DNA of 64,000 bases from Eucommia ulmoides. Its lineage: Eukaryota > Streptophyta > Magnoliopsida > Garryales > Eucommiaceae. Shown here one piece after another: positions 22,860-33,685 of the stretch. The stretch spans positions 36,308,501 through 36,372,500 of the forward strand of contig CM028328.1 of assembly GCA_016647705.1 (NCBI GenBank), read 5' to 3'. Position numbers and translations under genes: made by a program. The stretch's first letter is position 1. Every line of letters begins with the position of its first letter. Under the pieces are notes generated by a model. The model did not search any database, was not told where the DNA came from, and saw only the letters and a program-made list of their open reading frames with translations.

Positions 22860-23391
22860 AGAAATGAATCAAATAGAAAATGGAAAAAAGAATGCTAGGA
22901 TGCCTTGGAGAAAGTTAAAGCCTATCTGTTGAACTTTTTTGTTCTGGTACCACCCTAACAAGAAAGACCATTATTCATGTACATCACTGTCCTGGAAACT
23001 TCTATGGGTACAATGGTTGGACAATATGACAGTTCAGGTAAGAAGGAACAAGCCATCTACTATGTCAGCAAAATATTCCTCTCCTATGAAGAAAGATACT
23101 TAGAACTAGAGAAAACCTACTATGCGTTAGCTTGGACTGCTCAACAGTTGTGCCACTATCTGTTGTACTTCACTACTCATTTGATAGCTAAAATGGATTA
23201 TGTTAAGTATATAATTGAAAAGCTTGTGCTCACTAAAAGAATATCCAAGTAGAAAATGCTGCTGACTGAGTTCGACATTGTATATATGACTCAAAAAGAA
23301 GTCAAAGGCCAAGCAATTGCCGACCAACTTACTGATTACACAAGAGACGACGAAAGGTCCATGTAGACTGAGTTTCCTGACGAAAATATTG
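22860..23391 (+). pseudogene. Tat-lineage RNase H domain, interrupted by a solo LTR
   Basis: Reads MYITVLETSMGTMVGQYDSS, KKEQAIYYVSK, RYLELEKTYYALAWTAQQL, then LLTEFDIVYMTQK and GQAIADQL. These match the RT-attached RNase H of Tat elements (MYLTVLE-, EHAIYYLSKK-, YVTQKAIKG-). Stops lie near 22896, 22956 and 23250. The reading is cut at 23391 by the 2.1-kb solo LTR and resumes after 25522. Confidence 0.75.
23387..23391. repeat. Left TSD (TATTG)
   Basis: TATTG before the solo LTR; copy at 25518-25522. Confidence 0.9.
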
Positions 23392-24475
23392 TGTTGGCCC
23401 AGTAGAATACCCAAGAGGGGGTGAATTGGGTAATTAAAAATATTATCAGAATATACTTGAATAAATCAAATAATTAATTTTATGCCTAAATTAATTATTA
23501 TCTTTTTACCACAGCAGAATTAAAATAAATCTAAGCGCACACCCAAACATAAAAAACAAAAAAACAAATTAAGAAAGCAACACACCAGAGATTTATACTG
23601 GTTCACCAAGCTACTCTTGGCTAATCTAGTCCCCCGAGCTCCACGAAGGTCACACCCACTAAAACCAAGATTCCTTTAAAGGTAGGAATCAAACCCACAC
23701 ACCGATTCTTTTACAGACTCAAAATCAACCTTAATAATTTTCTTTTCTTAGGCTAAGGAAGAACCTCTACTTTTTACAAGCTAAAGAATAACCTAATTCT
23801 TTTTAATACTTAGGATCAAGAATCAAAATCTCACCAAAATACTCCAAATATCTTTTTACCCGGTAATGATTGAATCGTTATAAAATCACTCAAAAAATGC
23901 AATTCTTATCCAGGAAGAATCATTACCTCAATCTCTTTACAGGAAGAGACTAAAACCCTGTTACCCTTGATTAAATATCCCCAATGATATTTAATCCGTC
24001 ACAACTAACCAATACAAAAATTGATAAGTAAATCTCACTCGGAGCTTCTACCACCCCAGTCAAATAAAAACTCCATTAATATCCCAACTAGTGATAGAAA
24101 TACGTGAGATACAGAAATCTAATTTTAACAAGAATATGGGTAGCAAATTAGAGCATGTAATCAGATTCAAGAAATTGTTTGAAAGAATATTTTCTTCAAA
24201 AATCAAAAACAATTTCTAAGATTAATTTCCAAAATAAAATAACAAACAATAAATAATATGGAAAGATCTCTCCCGGAATCCACAAAAATAATTATTAGAA
24301 CAATATAACTTCAAATCCGGTATCAGTAAGAATAGATCACAGTTGATTATCAGAATCACTCTTAGAATACCTCACAGTATCGTAGAATGATAACTCTTAT
24401 AAACGCTCCCTCAAAATGATATAAACTGATTTTCTCTCTTAGAATAATTAGCTTTTCTTAGAAAATTCGCAGGTC

Positions 24476-24483
24476 TATATAAA
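24476..24483 (+). promoter_or_regulatory. TATA box in the solo LTR
   Basis: TATATAAA followed by GGCACATG, about 1.08 kb into the LTR, supporting plus orientation. Predicted from sequence only. Confidence 0.5.
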
Positions 24484-24844
24484 GGCACATGTAATCAGCC
24501 TCCTAACGACTAGTTTACAAGTGTCATGATAAGAAAATACTCTTATAGACCCCTTATAACATAAGGACTTCATTTAGGTTCAATTTCACTTAATAACAAC
24601 TTTTAAAACTCCCAATTAAATCCCCAAAGTATTTCTCAATCAAAATAAATAAGTGTAGAATCCATTTTAATTACCAAATTGAGAAACATTAATATTTAAT
24701 GAACTATATTGAAAGGATTTAATTAGTATATGAACCATATCTTAAATATTAAGAATATCCCTTAAATCTCTCTCAAATCCTAACAAAAAATAGCTACTTT
24801 TGGATTTAAATTCGGATCAAACAATATCCCGAAACAGCACATTC

Positions 24845-25090
24845 GGTCGACTGCCCAATCGACTGCCCAACTCAACTTGTAGCCATACCATCGCCGTAGC
24901 TAGCATAGGTCGACCGCCTAGTCGACTCACAGATTCAGAGAGTTTGTCATGCTTCCATCGGTCGACCGCTCAGTTGACTCGCAAATTCAGAGAGTTCACA
25001 TGTTTTCACAGGTCGACCGGTCGATTGACTTTTCAATTCAGGATGTTTCATCTTCCTTCTCCGGTCGACTCCTCAGTCAACTGCCTCCTT
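24845..25090. repeat. 51-bp tandem repeat with GGTCGACC palindromes
   Basis: Five units start with GGTCGAC at about 24845, 24908, 24960, 25011 and 25062 (spacing 63, 52, 51, 51). Each has a GGTCGACCG or GGTCGACT palindrome, a second degenerate half-site (TAGTCGACT, AGTTGACT, CGATTGACT, AGTCAACT) 8-12 bp on, and a linker of the ATTCAGAGAGTT type. Confidence 0.85.
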
Positions 25091-25517
25091 CTGAATCACT
25101 TCTCAGATCTCCTTTTGAACCTACTTTCTTTTACGATTTTGCCCCCTTATCCATTTTTATATTTAAATAAGCTCCACTAATATACTTATATTCCATTTTA
25201 GTCATTCAAAAATATTTCTTTTTACTTCACATAAGAGCAAATAAATATACTTAACAAAAACACACATAAAATATAAGATTCATTTTGTGTCATGTGTGTG
25301 TTCCAAAATGGGATATTAAGAGTTAATATTTACCTGAGTTGTTTTTCTTAATTTCTTAAACTCTTAATACTTCTTTATCATGTTGATATCTTCATTAAGC
25401 ATCCATTCCATTTGACATCTTCATTACAAAAACTTTAAATCACTGAAACACTTGATCAAACATTAGTTCCACTAAAACATCAATACTTAATTGTTCATCA
25501 AAATCTTGGGATCAACA

Positions 25518-25522
25518 TATTG
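25518..25522. repeat. Right TSD (TATTG)
   Basis: Exact match to 23387-23391. Confidence 0.9.
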
Positions 25523-25960
25523 TATTACTAACTAGCAATAAGGACGAGCAGATATGGAAAATATACTTCGACAGATCTAGCAACAAGAAAAGGGGCCGGC
25601 ATCGGTGTCGTCCTAATCTCTCCGCAAGGTCGACACTTTCCAGTCGCAGCTAAGCTAAAGTTCACCAACACCAACACCAACAACACCGCCGTGTACGAAG
25701 CTTGCATAATAGGTTTAGAGTTGGACAAAAACATGAAAATCAAAGAACTAATAGAATACAGGGACCTAGAGATGATCATAAACCAGATCATAGACGAGTA
25801 CACAATGAAAGATGCCAAGCTGATCCAATACAACAATTACTTACTCAACCTTTGTGAAGCGTTCGCAAAGATCGAATTCGAACACATACCATGACTTAAG
25901 AACGACTTCGTTGATGCCCTTGCAACATTAGCATCCATGATATCAGTGGCCAATGACGAT
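25523..25960 (+). pseudogene. Tat-lineage second RNase H (archaeal type), frameshifted
   Basis: IWKIYFDRSSN, then in another frame GIGVVLISPQGRHFPVAAKL, NNTAVYEACIIGLEL, then NYLLNLCEAFAKIEFEHI and DFVDALATLASMI. In Tat elements this is the extra RNase H (MYFDGA-N..G.GIGAVLISP, AEYEACI-GL, FADALATLASM) between RT-RNase H and integrase. The frame changes near 25595, and a stop at about 25892 follows the EHIP segment. The first catalytic Asp (YFD) is present. Confidence 0.75.
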
Positions 25961-26189
25961 GACAAGGAGATTCCTGTAATTGTAAAGATATACCAACAAC
26001 TAGCTCATTGCAATTAGGTAGAGGATGAAGAGGATGAAAAAAATTGGTATGTAGATATCCTAATGTTCTTAAGAAGTCAAGAATATTCAAAAAGAGTCGA
26101 TAGCCTAAGTCCTTGTGAAGACTAGCGGGCCAATTCATTCTCAGCGGCAATACCCTATGTAAAAGATCACCAGACTTAGATTTCTTAAG

Positions 26190-27265
26190 CTGTGTGGGCA
26201 CCTAAAAGAGGTTGATAGCGGAGTGTACAGACCATACATGAGTGCATTCATGTTATCCAATAAGATCCTATGAACTGGCCACTTTTGGTTAACTATGGAG
26301 GGCGATTGCATAAATTTCATAAGAAGATGTCAGAGATACCAAGTGTACAGTAACCAAATCCATTTATCCTCGACATAATTGTGTTACCTAGTGGCCCAAT
26401 GGCCTTTTTAAATATGGGGAATGGATTCCATAGGTCCAATAACACCGATGGCACCAACTAAACATCGATTCATCCTAGTAGCTATAGACTACTTCACTAA
26501 GTGGGTGGAGGCGGTTTTGCTTACTCACGTCACCCAGAGGACTGTAACAAGGTTCTTCAAGAAGAATATCCTATCACATTACAGAGTACCTCAAGCCTTG
26601 ATCTTCGACAACGCTCAAAACCTGAAAGAAGCTATAATGAAAGCCAGTGGTACCCAGTTCAAGGTAGAACACATAAATTTCGTGCCCTATTAGCCGAAAA
26701 TGAATAGAGTTGTAGAAACCGCCAATAAGAACATTAAGACTATCTTGAGAAAGATGATAGATAACCACAAGGAATAGGATAAGATGTTCCCATTTTCCTT
26801 GATGGCCTATCGAACATCGGTCAGAACATCAACCGGAGCCACGCCATATTCATTAGTATATGGAATGGAAGTCGTGATCCCAGCAGAGGTAGAAATTCCC
26901 TCTCTTAGGAGTCTAGTGGAAGATGAGTTAGATGAAGTTGAATGGGTACAACAAAGACTTGACCAACTATGCCTGATAGACGAAAAGAGACTCGATGCTA
27001 TATGCAACGGATAATGCTATTGAAAGAGGATGGCTAGAGCTTACAACAAGAAGGTCGTCTGACAATCTATACTACGGGTAAATTAGTACTAAAGAAGAAC
27101 TTCCCATTCCAAGACAAAGCTAAGGAAAAAATTGTGCCAAACTGAGAAGGACCGTTCATTGTCAAGAAAGTATTAGAGCATGGGGTTTTAATACTTCAAG
27201 AGATGGATGGAGAAGAATTCTAGGAACCCATTAATGCTGATGCGGTAAAGAAATTCTACCACTAG
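26190..27265 (+). pseudogene. Tat-lineage integrase, stopped
   Basis: The zinc-binding region is damaged: GVYRPYM has Tyr for the conserved His and CQRYQ lacks the second Cys. The core keeps WGMDSIGPITP, VAIDYFTKWVEA, IFDNAQNLKEA and NRVVETANKNIKT, so the DD(35)E positions look intact. Then follow MAYRTSVRTSTGATPYSLVY, EIPSLR and RLDQLCLIDEKRLDAI, and a C-terminal EGPFIVKKV...DAVKKFYH ending at 27265. Stops occur near 26271, 26373, 26691, 26775 and 27012. An intact relative would insert the cDNA into host DNA. Confidence 0.8.
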
Positions 27266-27329
27266 AAAGATAAACCCAAACACACAATCGAAAAAAGTGA
27301 GGGAAAAAAAGGATATAAAATTAGTACAA

Positions 27330-27490
27330 GCTGAGGACGTAGTGAAAACCTGAAAGGGCGCTACTGGAAAACAAAGTGGGGATCATAGAAAGACACAAAA
27401 ATAGCGACCCAGTGAAAACTTGAGAGGGCGCTGAGGTGTAAAAATGTGGTAGCCGGCCTTAGTGAAAACCTAAAAGGACGCTAGGGCAAT
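27330..27490 (+). repeat. Three short repeats after Tat pol
   Basis: GTGAAAACCTGAAAGGGCGC, GTGAAAACTTGAGAGGGCGC and GTGAAAACCTAAAAGGACGC, about 65-70 bp apart. Such GTGAAAACCCGAAAGGGCGC units are common just after pol in Tat elements, which supports the lineage call. Confidence 0.75.
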
Positions 27491-28860
27491 AATGGCGAAC
27501 ACAAACAATAAAAAACAAAATAACAAGAGACATCGGATTTCGGCCAAAAAATTATTTATTTGTGGACTTTAGATTTGTCTTAAGACCAACGTACTACAAA
27601 AGGGTTGACTAAATCGAAGAATTTGACAGATAATTCTACCAACTTTGGAATACAAAGGAGGACGGGTTGAAAGATGCTAGAGATGTTGAAGCCTCTGATA
27701 AGTAACCAAGTCTAAGTTCGTATTTTTAAGGAACAAATAACTTTTAAAAATGGATAATATACTTGACTATGTAGACCCTATTTAAAAAACTCTAACTTCT
27801 AATTATTTATATGATGTTCTTTCAGGACTAACATTTCAATACAGATATGTAGAAAAGACAAATGACGTAAGAGTAACGCAATGAAAGCAAGACAAACTTA
27901 ACAAATTACCCATAATCAAATTCCGTGTAAGGATATCTGACGTCATCACTGAACCAACTATACACAATGCCTCAAATTCCCACGATAGCTGCCAGTAACA
28001 ATACAACCTTTATGCTTACCATCCTGTGATTCAAATTCTTTAAGAAGCCACAAAATCAGAAAACTACTGTGCACCATAGGATATCGGGTTTTCAACCACG
28101 AGACAAGTGCGGTACACATTAAATACTACCTCTAGAAGGCATCCTCGACAAAAGAAGAAGACCATCGCTAGATGAAGATCTGCCAACTCCCAAATAAACG
28201 ATCCAATATCACCATCTAGGAGACGAGATCTAGGAGTGAAGATGGGGTTTTATTTTCTTCTAACAATACTTTGACTGACAAAAACGTAGAAATAAGGCAC
28301 ATTTTACCAATATGCTGACACACAAAGCTAAAACATTTTAAGCAACGAGACCAAACCATAAGGAGATGTTTCACCTTTGAATTCCAACAAACAATCTGTA
28401 AGCCTTGATAATACAGGTAATCACTCTTATCAACTCATGATTAGATATAATACACAAAGTTGCACGGCCAGGAGGTTGCACCAGTCAAATAACTCCTAAG
28501 ATACCAATCTTACATTCTAAAGAAACAAAAAATAATAAATATGTTAGCCAGGTATATTCTGGGATCTAATCAGTAAAATCCCGAGTTCATTGTCCTGACA
28601 AATAGAAAGACAAAACGATTTATCTTCGCGATCCTACAGCTAGTTTGTATCATCCCTAGCCCGCAGGCTAGGGTAAATTTCACACTATTAATAATCATGA
28701 ATCGCACGATCGAATGTGTCGGAATAGATTCCCCAACGAAACTTATCCAGTCATCACCCCAATCTACGACTGGGGCACATTTTATCCTATCCATGTTTTC
28801 CTAATGGAAACAACATCCATTTCGTCTCACAACATGAAATGAAATGCCTCAATTATAATG
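27491..28860 (+). other. 3' region of the Tat element; possible polypurine tract at 28226-28247
   Basis: No coding sequence recognised. The purine-rich AGGAGTGAAGATGGGG near 28230-28245 could be the polypurine tract, which would put the 3' LTR start just after it. The TGTAGACACC start seen in LTR b2 is not found, so this is tentative. Confidence 0.35.
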
Positions 28861-28869
28861 AAATTAACT

Positions 28870-29430
28870 AATCTCACTAAACCAAAAGACGTAGGAACTA
28901 CGTGTCATCCTGATTCTTGGCAACACCTGGGATACGTAGGAAACCCTCACAAGTTTGGTTAACAAGCTTAAGCCCAACCATGTGTAATGAACTATGTGTC
29001 GACCTGATTCTTAGTTATCTGAGATATGTAGGCAACCTTTACAAGGTTTAGTTGTGCCCTTTATACTAAAAATTATTCATGCGCATTGAACTAAGTGTCA
29101 ACTAGATTCCCTATGTAAAAAAGGAATACCCAGTAGCATTTTGACTAGATCTTTGGTAGATCACCAAGGAACGTAAGAAACCCAAATGGGTTAGGTTGAA
29201 ATAAAAAAGAAAGACAAGTACTATCTTTATGACACTCTCTCAGCCCTAGACCAGGGCATATCTCTAGGAATAGTCCTTTAACTCTCCTGAGAAAGCTATA
29301 GGCACTCTCCTTGTTTACCAAATAATAGACGATGCTCAACCAGAAAACTATGTCCAACCTGACTCCTGGTAAAGCCCAGGACACGTACGAAATTTTCTCC
29401 AATCTCCAATAACAAAATTCCCATGTTAAT
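28870..29430. repeat. ~105-bp modules of the Tat-like LTR type
   Basis: Repeated cores such as GAACTACGTGTCATCCTGAT, GGGATACGTAGGAAACCC and GATATGTAGGCAACC match the modules in LTRs a1 (2310-2570), b1 (3255-3545), a2 (44135-44400) and b2 (47700-48105). This suggests the tract after the Tat pol is LTR sequence of the same superfamily. Confidence 0.6.
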
Positions 29431-29494
29431 CGGGATTGAATCATGTCATCAACACTAAAAATCCCCATAGAGTCAGTTTCCCTAACCAAGAACC

Positions 29495-30026
29495 TATTCC
29501 ACCAAATATTGATATACTACACAAATCTGAACTATACTTGACCCGGAGACGATTGACCGAGTATCATCCTCCTCACTACCCGAAGACGATTGACCGAGCG
29601 TCATCCTCCTCACTTAACCCGGAGACGATTAACTGAACGTCATCCTCTACACAACCAGAAGACGATTGACAGAGTGTCATACTCCACGCTACCAAGAGAT
29701 AATTGGCATATCGTCATCCTTATCACAACCACTACCTGGAGATGATTGACTAAGTGTCATCCTCCTTACTACTACTACCCAGAGCAGATTGATAGAGTGT
29801 CATCCTCCACGCCACCTAGAGACAATTAATGGAGTGTCATCCTCCATGCTACCAAGAGATAATTAACTAGGCATCCTTATTCTCACTATCACAACCCAGA
29901 GATAATTGGCTAGGCGTCATCTTTCTCACTATTACTACCGGAGCCGATTGGCAGATTATCATCCTCCATGCTACCAGGAGACGATTGATCAAGCATCATC
30001 CTAATCACTACTAGGAGACAATTGAT
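29495..30026. repeat. 36-bp minisatellite, first block
   Basis: About 12-14 units of the form ACCAGGAGACGATTGACC + GAGTGTCATCCTCCTCAC. The array continues at 33567-33685 and 38367-39090, so it was one array before elements C and D separated the blocks. Confidence 0.85.
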
Positions 30027-31040
30027 CAAGCTGGAATAGATATTTTGGGATATTTTGAAGATATTTTGGATCTCTATTTTAATCCCTTCTTGCCCAACAC
30101 AATAGGCACATTTTTTGGAGTGTTTTTGGAGCTCCAAGACATATCAACCAAGAGAAGATCACAAATCCAAGAAAAAGAAACGATCTTAAAGCAGTTTTAG
30201 CGGACGTTCTTCAGATAACATCTAGTCTCCTTTGTTTTTCTCTTTATTTCTTAGTTTGGTTGGTAGTTTTGTTCATGTTTAACTTGTATATTATTGAATA
30301 TTGGGCTATGACCATGTGTAGCTAAACATATATTGTTTAGGAGTTGATGTATTTTATGAAAACGTGCTTTGATAAATCGATGTTTTGTTAACAGTTGTTT
30401 ATCTTTATCTGATTATGTTTACTATTTTATTTCTTCCATTATATGTTTGTTATGATATATTGGTTGGTTTGAGAATATGGGGTTTGACACTCGAGAGAGG
30501 TAACCCCGAATTCGGACTAGGATTTAAACACAACGTGACGATATAATAACTCAGGAGAGTATTAGAAAGTATGCAATCCGTGAGGTTTGGGAGAGACTTA
30601 TGTGATCAGTGTCATATAGATGCTAGACAGAGACGTCGACGTTGACGCAAAATCGCATATTCATTCACTTTATACTCAGGAGAGGTAGTGAGTGAGATTT
30701 CGATACCTAGATTGTCGAATAGTGTGAATGTTGTTAATATAAACTAGATTAATCGAACACGATTAAGTGAACAAAGTTAATCCCTAGACAATATTTTCCC
30801 ATTAACATCATAGTAGTATTGTAGTTTAATAATTAGTTTAGTTTAGTTGATAATTATTATAAAAAAAAAACCCTAAATTTGAGTCGCCTAGATAAAGTTA
30901 GGTTATAACAATCGCAGTCCTTAGCGACGATTTAATCTAATCCCTGTGAATACGACAACCCTTACTCTTCCTACTATACTAAAATTTGACCCTTACACTT
31001 GCGGTTAAAGTAGCAGCGTAATATTCTGCTACCAAATTTT

Positions 31041-31058
31041 TGGCACCGTTGCTAGGGA
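31041..31058 (+). promoter_or_regulatory. Primer-binding site of element C
   Basis: TGGCACCGTTGCTAGGGA, seven bases after the LTR end; three mismatches to the tRNA-Asp-complementary consensus. Confidence 0.75.
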
Positions 31059-31172
31059 TTGATTTTTAGATTGTTATTGATATTGTGAGTAAGTAACTTG
31101 ATTTTAATTTAGACATTTATTTTGTTTATAATTTTTATTTTTAGTTTGTTTTGGTTTGCGAGGTACTTAGAG

Positions 31173-32078
31173 ATGGATCATCAACAAGTCGTCATGAATT
31201 TCTTTCAACGGGATTCTGAACCATTTTACTGTGCATGGGAAGGATACAAAGAGTGGTAATTCTGGTTCCCCAATCATCATTTCTCGAGGGAGTGTCAACT
31301 ACTGAATTTCTTCGACGGGTTACAAGCTGCAACAAAAACTTGGTTGGAAAGAGGAAACAGTACCACCTCTTTTGACCTACTAACCACGGATGAAGCCTAT
31401 TGGCTATTGGAAAACATGGAGGAGTTTTATTTTCAATATTGGAATTATTCACCAAGTCACCAAAGCTTGGGGAAAGTTTCACCATTTCGGCGCCATGGAT
31501 TGACACCCAGGACCAACATGTGGAGTCTTCCCCCGCATTGGAAACCATGTTTGTTGAATTTATGGGGGAGACTCAGGTTTTCTAGAGGGAAACAAATGAT
31601 TGACTCAATGAGCATAAGGATAATCTTGACAAAATTGAGACGACCTGCGCTGAAATTGATGAGACCGTCAAGTCTCTTGAGACTCAAATTGGTCAGCTAA
31701 TTTGCTTCGTTGAGGCCAAGTCAGAAGCAATGGAAATGAGAGACACACAAGCCACATCTATCCATGAAAGCCACCAGGAGGAATCAGATACAAGTGGAAG
31801 GAAATTGGAAGCATTCAACGGAGATGATTCGAAAGAGGACTAGGCTCATAAATTGTTCGTTGATGACAAATCAAAAGATGATTTTGAGTTCTCACCTTTT
31901 GAAATCCAAATTTTGATGCCGCCACCGATCCAAGGAGAGTACGTGCTATACATTGCCACATTTAGCCAAGCTTGAGGGCATTCTAAACCAAGACCTGTAT
32001 GTTGTGTTGTATGACATATACTATGGGCGAAAGCCGCTCTTTGACGAGCCATTTTCCATGTCAAGCCAAGAATATTAA
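31173..32078 (+). pseudogene. Decayed gag-like gene of element C
   Basis: Starts at ATG 31173 (MDHQQVVMNFFQRDSEPFYC) but stops at about 31257 after YKEW. Homology continues with ECQLLNFFDGLQAATKTW, TTDEAYWLLENMEE and WNYSPSHQSLGK, then shifts frame (SAPWIDTQDQ) and shifts again before the coiled-coil segment. The C-terminal block has DIYYGRKPLFDE. The end at 32078 is followed by TTTTGGGGAGGCAACCCAAG. Same layout as A and D. Confidence 0.75.
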
Positions 32079-33560
32079 ACTAAGAGCTTTTGGGGAGGCA
32101 ACCCAAGTTTTAAAATAAATTATAGCATCACCATCGACTTCACTTAGAGGCGAGATTGTCTCGCCTCCCAAGTACGTGTTCTAAACCCCCTTCGTCGGTA
32201 TGCTATATTTCAATTGTTGAGATCGATGATTGGATCATTGTGGACACTGACCATTTTAAGTTTGGAGGGAATGTTTAGTATGTTTAATTGTTGTTAGTTG
32301 TGTTAGTTTAGTTTAATTCTATGCATGTTTGTTTGTGTAGTGCATTTATGTTTGTAGTTGTTTTTGTGTGCTGAGTTTTGTAGTTCTTCTGGGCCATTAC
32401 CCGATGATGATATTATCCACTAGTTGTTTTTTGAGGTAAAGGATAATACTCATTTATATTTGTTCTGTGTGCTTGACACGTCATTTTGGTAAAAGTTATT
32501 GTGGATCCTAATCTGCACGAGCACGTAGACTCAATGTATAGCTATTCAATTGATTTGAGGCCGATTATTCATTAGCCAAATTTATGCTAATTTTAAGAAT
32601 TCTAGAACCGGATTGGGGGAAACTTGAGGCGAAATCCTAGGTGATATAGTTCGGGAGACATGATTTAGGCATTCATTTTGATTGCTTAAGCCGTTGAAGC
32701 TATCCATGCTATATGTTTTATCCCTCGTTATCTTGTCGAAGCCTGTAAGCCGTTTCAATTCTGAACACATAACAAATTCCCTGGCCAATTGAATTTTTTT
32801 CCAAACCACTGTCGCTAAACCTAAGGAACAATTTGAGTTAAAATCAAGTTGTATTTTTATGCTACTTGAAGTGAGCGGTTGGGTTTAGGGTGAACTTTTG
32901 ATTGGTTTGGTATTCGAGTACTCACTTGTCATTTTGTTTTCCCACACCCTTGAAATTGTACAAATCAAATAAGTTTGGGGGTATGGTATGTTTAAAAAAA
33001 AAACATATGTAAATATAATTCTATTTTAGTATCTTTTGACAAGTGAGTACGACGTTCTTAAATGTTAGTTCAGGGTTGTTTCGAATTGATCATAAAGGGG
33101 TTCGAGAGTGATTGAGTGCCAAGCTTTGTGCCTTGGGTATCGTTGAGTTAATAACGTTAACCTATTTTATATTCCCAATATACCCTTGGCAATTTTTCAA
33201 AAATCGAACCAAGTCTTATTGATCTTTATGAATTTCCAAGCCTACATTAGTAGAGAGTAAAACTTAGTCAGGCATATGGATATCCTAATCCTTTATGGTT
33301 TAAGTCATGAGCTTCATTGGTGGATAATCCAATTCGGTCTTTGGATGGCTATATTATTGAGTTTCGCACATACACTTAAACAGGATCTAGAATGACGTTT
33401 ACCGTTATTGAATATTGAAATTCTAGAACACCACATGGTGCGTTTTACTCCTGAACTCGATATGATTGGGGGCTGTTTAGGGGAAAAAAATTGGTCGAAA
33501 TAGTTGAATTCAAAACTCACATGCCGTTGTTTGTGTTTTTATTCGTTTTTAGTATTTGTG
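32079..33560 (+). other. Non-coding tail of element C
   Basis: Collinear with the tails of A and D: CTGGGCCATTACCCGATGAT near 32388, GTTTGGGGGTATGG near 32978, the perfect inverted repeat 32918-32931 / 33037-33050, and CCTTGGGTATCGTTGAGTTA. Not coding. Confidence 0.75.
32918..33050 (+). ncRNA. Conserved stem-loop candidate (element C)
   Basis: GTACTCACTTGTCA (32918-32931) and TGACAAGTGAGTAC (33037-33050) are perfect reverse complements. The 105-nt loop holds a G-rich tract, GTTTGGGGGTATGG. Conservation of both arms in D suggests a functional RNA or DNA structure (inference). Confidence 0.55.
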
Positions 33561-33566
33561 TTAGTC

Positions 33567-33685
33567 ATCGTCCACACTACCTAGAGACAATTGATAGAGT
33601 GTCATCCTCCATGCTACCAAGAGATAATTGATTAGGCGTCATCATCATCACTATTACAACCCAAAGATGATTGGCTAGGCATCAT
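33567..33685. repeat. 36-bp minisatellite, middle block
   Basis: About three units between elements C and D (ACCTAGAGACAATTGATAGA...GTCATCCTCC). Confidence 0.8.

Larger units (their letters stand above)
23392..25517 (+). mobile_element. 2,126-bp solo LTR inserted in Tat pol
   Basis: Begins TGTTGGCCCAGTAGAATACC, has CAAGAGGGGGTGAATTGGG and ACTGGTTCACCAAGC blocks, ends GGGATCAACA, and is flanked by a perfect TATTG TSD. No PBS, polypurine tract or coding region is present, which fits a solo LTR. The opening blocks resemble large Ty1/copia LTRs (SIRE/Maximus type), but this is from memory and strand is assigned from them. A TATATAAA box lies at 24476-24483, and a 51-bp tandem repeat with GTCGAC palindromes at 24845-25090. 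Confidence 0.8.
15240..28250 (+). mobile_element. Decayed Ty3/gypsy Tat-lineage element (gag-pol)
   Basis: Domain order is gag, zinc knuckle, protease, RT, RNase H, second (archaeal-type) RNase H, integrase, then GTGAAAACCTGAAAGGGCGC repeats. The second RNase H between the first and the integrase is the hallmark of the Tat lineage (Ogre/Retand group; established). From about 18300 to 23391 recognisable peptides stay in a single frame interrupted by stops, so gag and pol were probably one long frame. Two solo LTRs interrupt it. The 5' LTR end is at 15562; the 3' LTR cannot be delimited. Confidence 0.75.
30032..33560 (+). mobile_element. Element C: truncated non-autonomous Athila-like element
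   Basis: Has a 5'-truncated LTR (30032-31034, ending CTGCTACCA), a tRNA-Asp-type PBS, a decayed gag-like gene and the family non-coding tail. It stops at about 33560, before any 3' LTR. Both ends abut the 36-bp minisatellite, and no TSD is visible. Terminal deletions or recombination removed the outer LTR parts. Confidence 0.75.

Noticed and set aside
24800-25180. 126-codon frame with repeated DR-S residues
   Set aside because: Produced by the 51-bp GTCGAC tandem repeat inside a solo LTR.
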